Part shown: piece by piece, positions 7,235 through 8,086 of the stretch
How positions within the stretch are numbered: position 1 is the stretch's first letter
How the letters are laid out: each line of letters opens with the position of its first letter
NCBI GenBank assembly: GCA_031258265.1
Contig: JAIRNB010000207.1
Span: forward strand, 1 to 8,086
Reading direction: 5' to 3'
Source: Treponema sp.
GTDB taxonomy: Bacteria > Spirochaetota > Spirochaetia > Treponematales > Breznakiellaceae
Length of the DNA stretch: 8,086 bases
Translations under genes and position numbers: made by a program
The notes under the pieces: model-generated
What the model was told of the DNA's origin: nothing
What the model saw: only the letters and a program-made list of their open reading frames with translations
Database searches by the model: none

Positions 7235-7303
7235 AATGCGTCTCAGCTTTAGCTGAGGCAGGGGGCGGGCGCCGGTGAATGTCCCCGCATTAAAAAATCA
7301 CCG
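7235..7303. other. Structured intergenic element with competing inverted repeats
   Basis: Three pairings are visible. AATGCG (7235-7240) pairs with CGCATT (7286-7291) as an outer stem. Inside it CTCAGC (7242-7247) pairs perfectly with GCTGAG (7252-7257) around a TTTA loop. CGGTGA (7273-7278) pairs with TCACCG (7298-7303), and this stem crosses the outer one. The hairpins are not followed by T runs on the plus strand. It could be a structured RNA leader or terminator remnant of the upstream pair, a dispersed repeat, or chance in GC-rich DNA. I recognise no known riboswitch. Confidence 0.35.
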
Positions 7304-7340
7304 TTCGGGCTTACCTACCCCCTTGAGACAATCGATCCAC

Positions 7341-7416
7341 CTATCATATCCGAAGATCATATCTATTGACAAAAGTTTTCACTCGTTCTATTAGTAATTT
7401 GTTCCTATTCATATCC
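7341..7416 (+). repeat. Short direct repeats around the solute-binding-protein promoter
   Basis: CTATCATATCC at 7341-7351 is nearly repeated as CTATTCATATCC at 7405-7416, and the core ATCATATC recurs at 7356-7363. The middle copy sits within AGATCATATCT (7354-7364), a small inverted repeat. Copies lie just upstream of the -35 and in the leader, positions where a regulator of a sugar operon might bind. This is suggestive only, since the motif is short and AT-rich. Confidence 0.35.
7366..7394 (+). promoter_or_regulatory. Sigma-70 promoter of the solute-binding-protein gene
   Basis: A perfect TTGACA (7366-7371) is followed after exactly 17 bases by TATTAG (7389-7394), four of six matches to the -10 consensus. 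Transcription would begin near 7401, about 33 bases before the ATG, leaving room for the AGGAGG ribosome site at 7420-7425. It marks the start of a new transcription unit. Confidence 0.65.
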
Positions 7417-7433
7417 AACAGGAGGATAAAAGT

Positions 7434-8086
7434 ATGAAAATTTCCACATTACCGGTTGTTGTTTTATTAATAGGTATTTCCCTTTTTATCGGCTGCGGAG
7501 GGCGTCGTTCTAGTAAAAATACCGGATTCGGCGGTACGGCGGTTTCGGATAATAGCGGGGACAAGGCCCCTTTTGGTAAGTACCAAGAGCCGGTAGTTTT
7601 AGCTATGGGCCTTTCAATAGATCCCAACGAGGAATGGCCGGCGGGAGATTCTCCTGTGAATAATCAGTATACCCGGCATATTGAAGAACAACTCAATGTC
7701 AAAGTTGATGTAACATGGACATCTTCCAGTTCGGACTATGCTCAGAAAGTCAATCTTGCCATCTCCAGTAATTCCTTACCCGATGCACTGGTGGTAAATG
7801 ACATGCAGTTCAACCAGATGGTAAAGTCACAGCAGCTTGCCGATCTGACCCAAGCCTATAACGATTATGCATCAGACACAATGCGACGAATGATCGCCTC
7901 AAGTGGTGGAAAGGCCATCGAGAATGTTACTTATAATGGCAAGATGTACGGCCTTACTTCCACATCAGACGGTGACTTTGAGCTAATTTGGATACGGAAA
8001 GACTGGATGGATAAGTTAGAGCTCCCCGTACCAAAAAGTTTTGACGATCTTCGTAACGTCGCCAGGGCTTTTGTAGAGAAAGATCC
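7434..8086 (+). CDS. Extracellular solute-binding lipoprotein of an ABC importer (LplA-like), 3' end cut
   Basis: Captures a solute outside the cytoplasmic membrane and hands it to an ABC permease; LplA-type family members usually serve carbohydrates. The first 217 residues are present. The N-terminus is a lipoprotein signal: MKIS, a hydrophobic stretch, then FIGC with lipid-modified C21, followed by a flexible linker rich in Gly and Ser. The mature domain starts near 52 (EPVVLAMGLSIDP), with NNQYTRHIEEQLNVKVDVTW (76-95), the typical segment LAISSNSLPDALVVND (108-123), YNGKMYGL (167-174) and LIWIRKDWMDKLELPVP (184-200), all characteristic of these proteins. Families of this type run to about 450-550 residues, so less than half is seen. 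AGGAGG at 7420-7425 is 8 bases before the ATG. Codon use is more AT-rich (TTA, ATA, AGT, GTA) than in the genes to the left. Permease genes would be expected beyond the right edge. Confidence 0.92.
   Translation, partial: MKISTLPVVVLLIGISLFIGCGGRRSSKNTGFGGTAVSDNSGDKAPFGKYQEPVVLAMGLSIDPNEEWPAGDSPVNNQYTRHIEEQLNVKVDVTWTSSSSDYAQKVNLAISSNSLPDALVVNDMQFNQMVKSQQLADLTQAYNDYASDTMRRMIASSGGKAIENVTYNGKMYGLTSTSDGDFELIWIRKDWMDKLELPVPKSFDDLRNVARAFVEKD

Noticed and set aside
7242..7257. CTCAGC-TTTA-GCTGAG hairpin as a rho-independent terminator
   Set aside because: The bases after it are a G-rich run (GGCAGGGGG), not T residues, so it lacks the second half of an intrinsic terminator on the plus strand.
7185..7433. 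c-di-GMP or other known riboswitch ahead of the transporter gene
   Set aside because: The nearby PilZ gene made this tempting, but I see none of the conserved c-di-GMP riboswitch core sequences. The transporter promoter at 7366-7394 also lies after the structured part, so that part would not be in its leader.

Overview
The window looks like chromosomal DNA from a spirochaete, most probably a Treponema of the GC-richer, termite-gut type. This is inference. It rests on the lipoprotein sugar-binding protein of the LplA type, the spirochaete-like hypothetical genes beside mfd, strong AGGAGG ribosome sites, and a base composition that by eye is well over half G+C in most genes. No marker gene fixes the species.

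Left part, minus strand (1-5331). Reading leftward, mfd (transcription-repair coupling factor, complete, 1147 aa) is followed 24 bases later by a HAD-family phosphatase. The HAD gene overlaps plsC (lysophosphatidate acyltransferase) by 14 bases; plsC begins at a TTG placed by a perfect AGGAGG. These three genes look like one transcription unit. After a 59-base AT-rich gap comes a winged-helix regulator on the same strand, cut by the left edge of the window.

Centre, plus strand (5434-7184). About 100 bases separate the divergent starts, and the candidate promoters there interleave. The rightward pair is an exported protein of unknown function and a receiver-PilZ protein, joined by an ATGA stop/start overlap. 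The second protein has a PilZ domain with c-di-GMP binding motifs, behind a receiver-like domain that has lost its phospho-acceptor aspartate. The pair probably acts in c-di-GMP-dependent control of something at the envelope, but the target cannot be read from the sequence.

Right part (7185-8086). A 249-base gap holds hairpins and competing inverted repeats, then a good sigma-70 promoter with short direct repeats around it. It leads into an extracellular solute-binding lipoprotein of an ABC importer (LplA-like, probably for a carbohydrate), cut by the right edge. This gene is visibly more AT-rich than its neighbours.

I found no CRISPR array, tRNA, rRNA, insertion sequence or phage gene. Most of the window is ordinary housekeeping. 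The least explained parts are the degenerate receiver-PilZ gene with its coupled exported partner, and the structured gap before the transporter gene.
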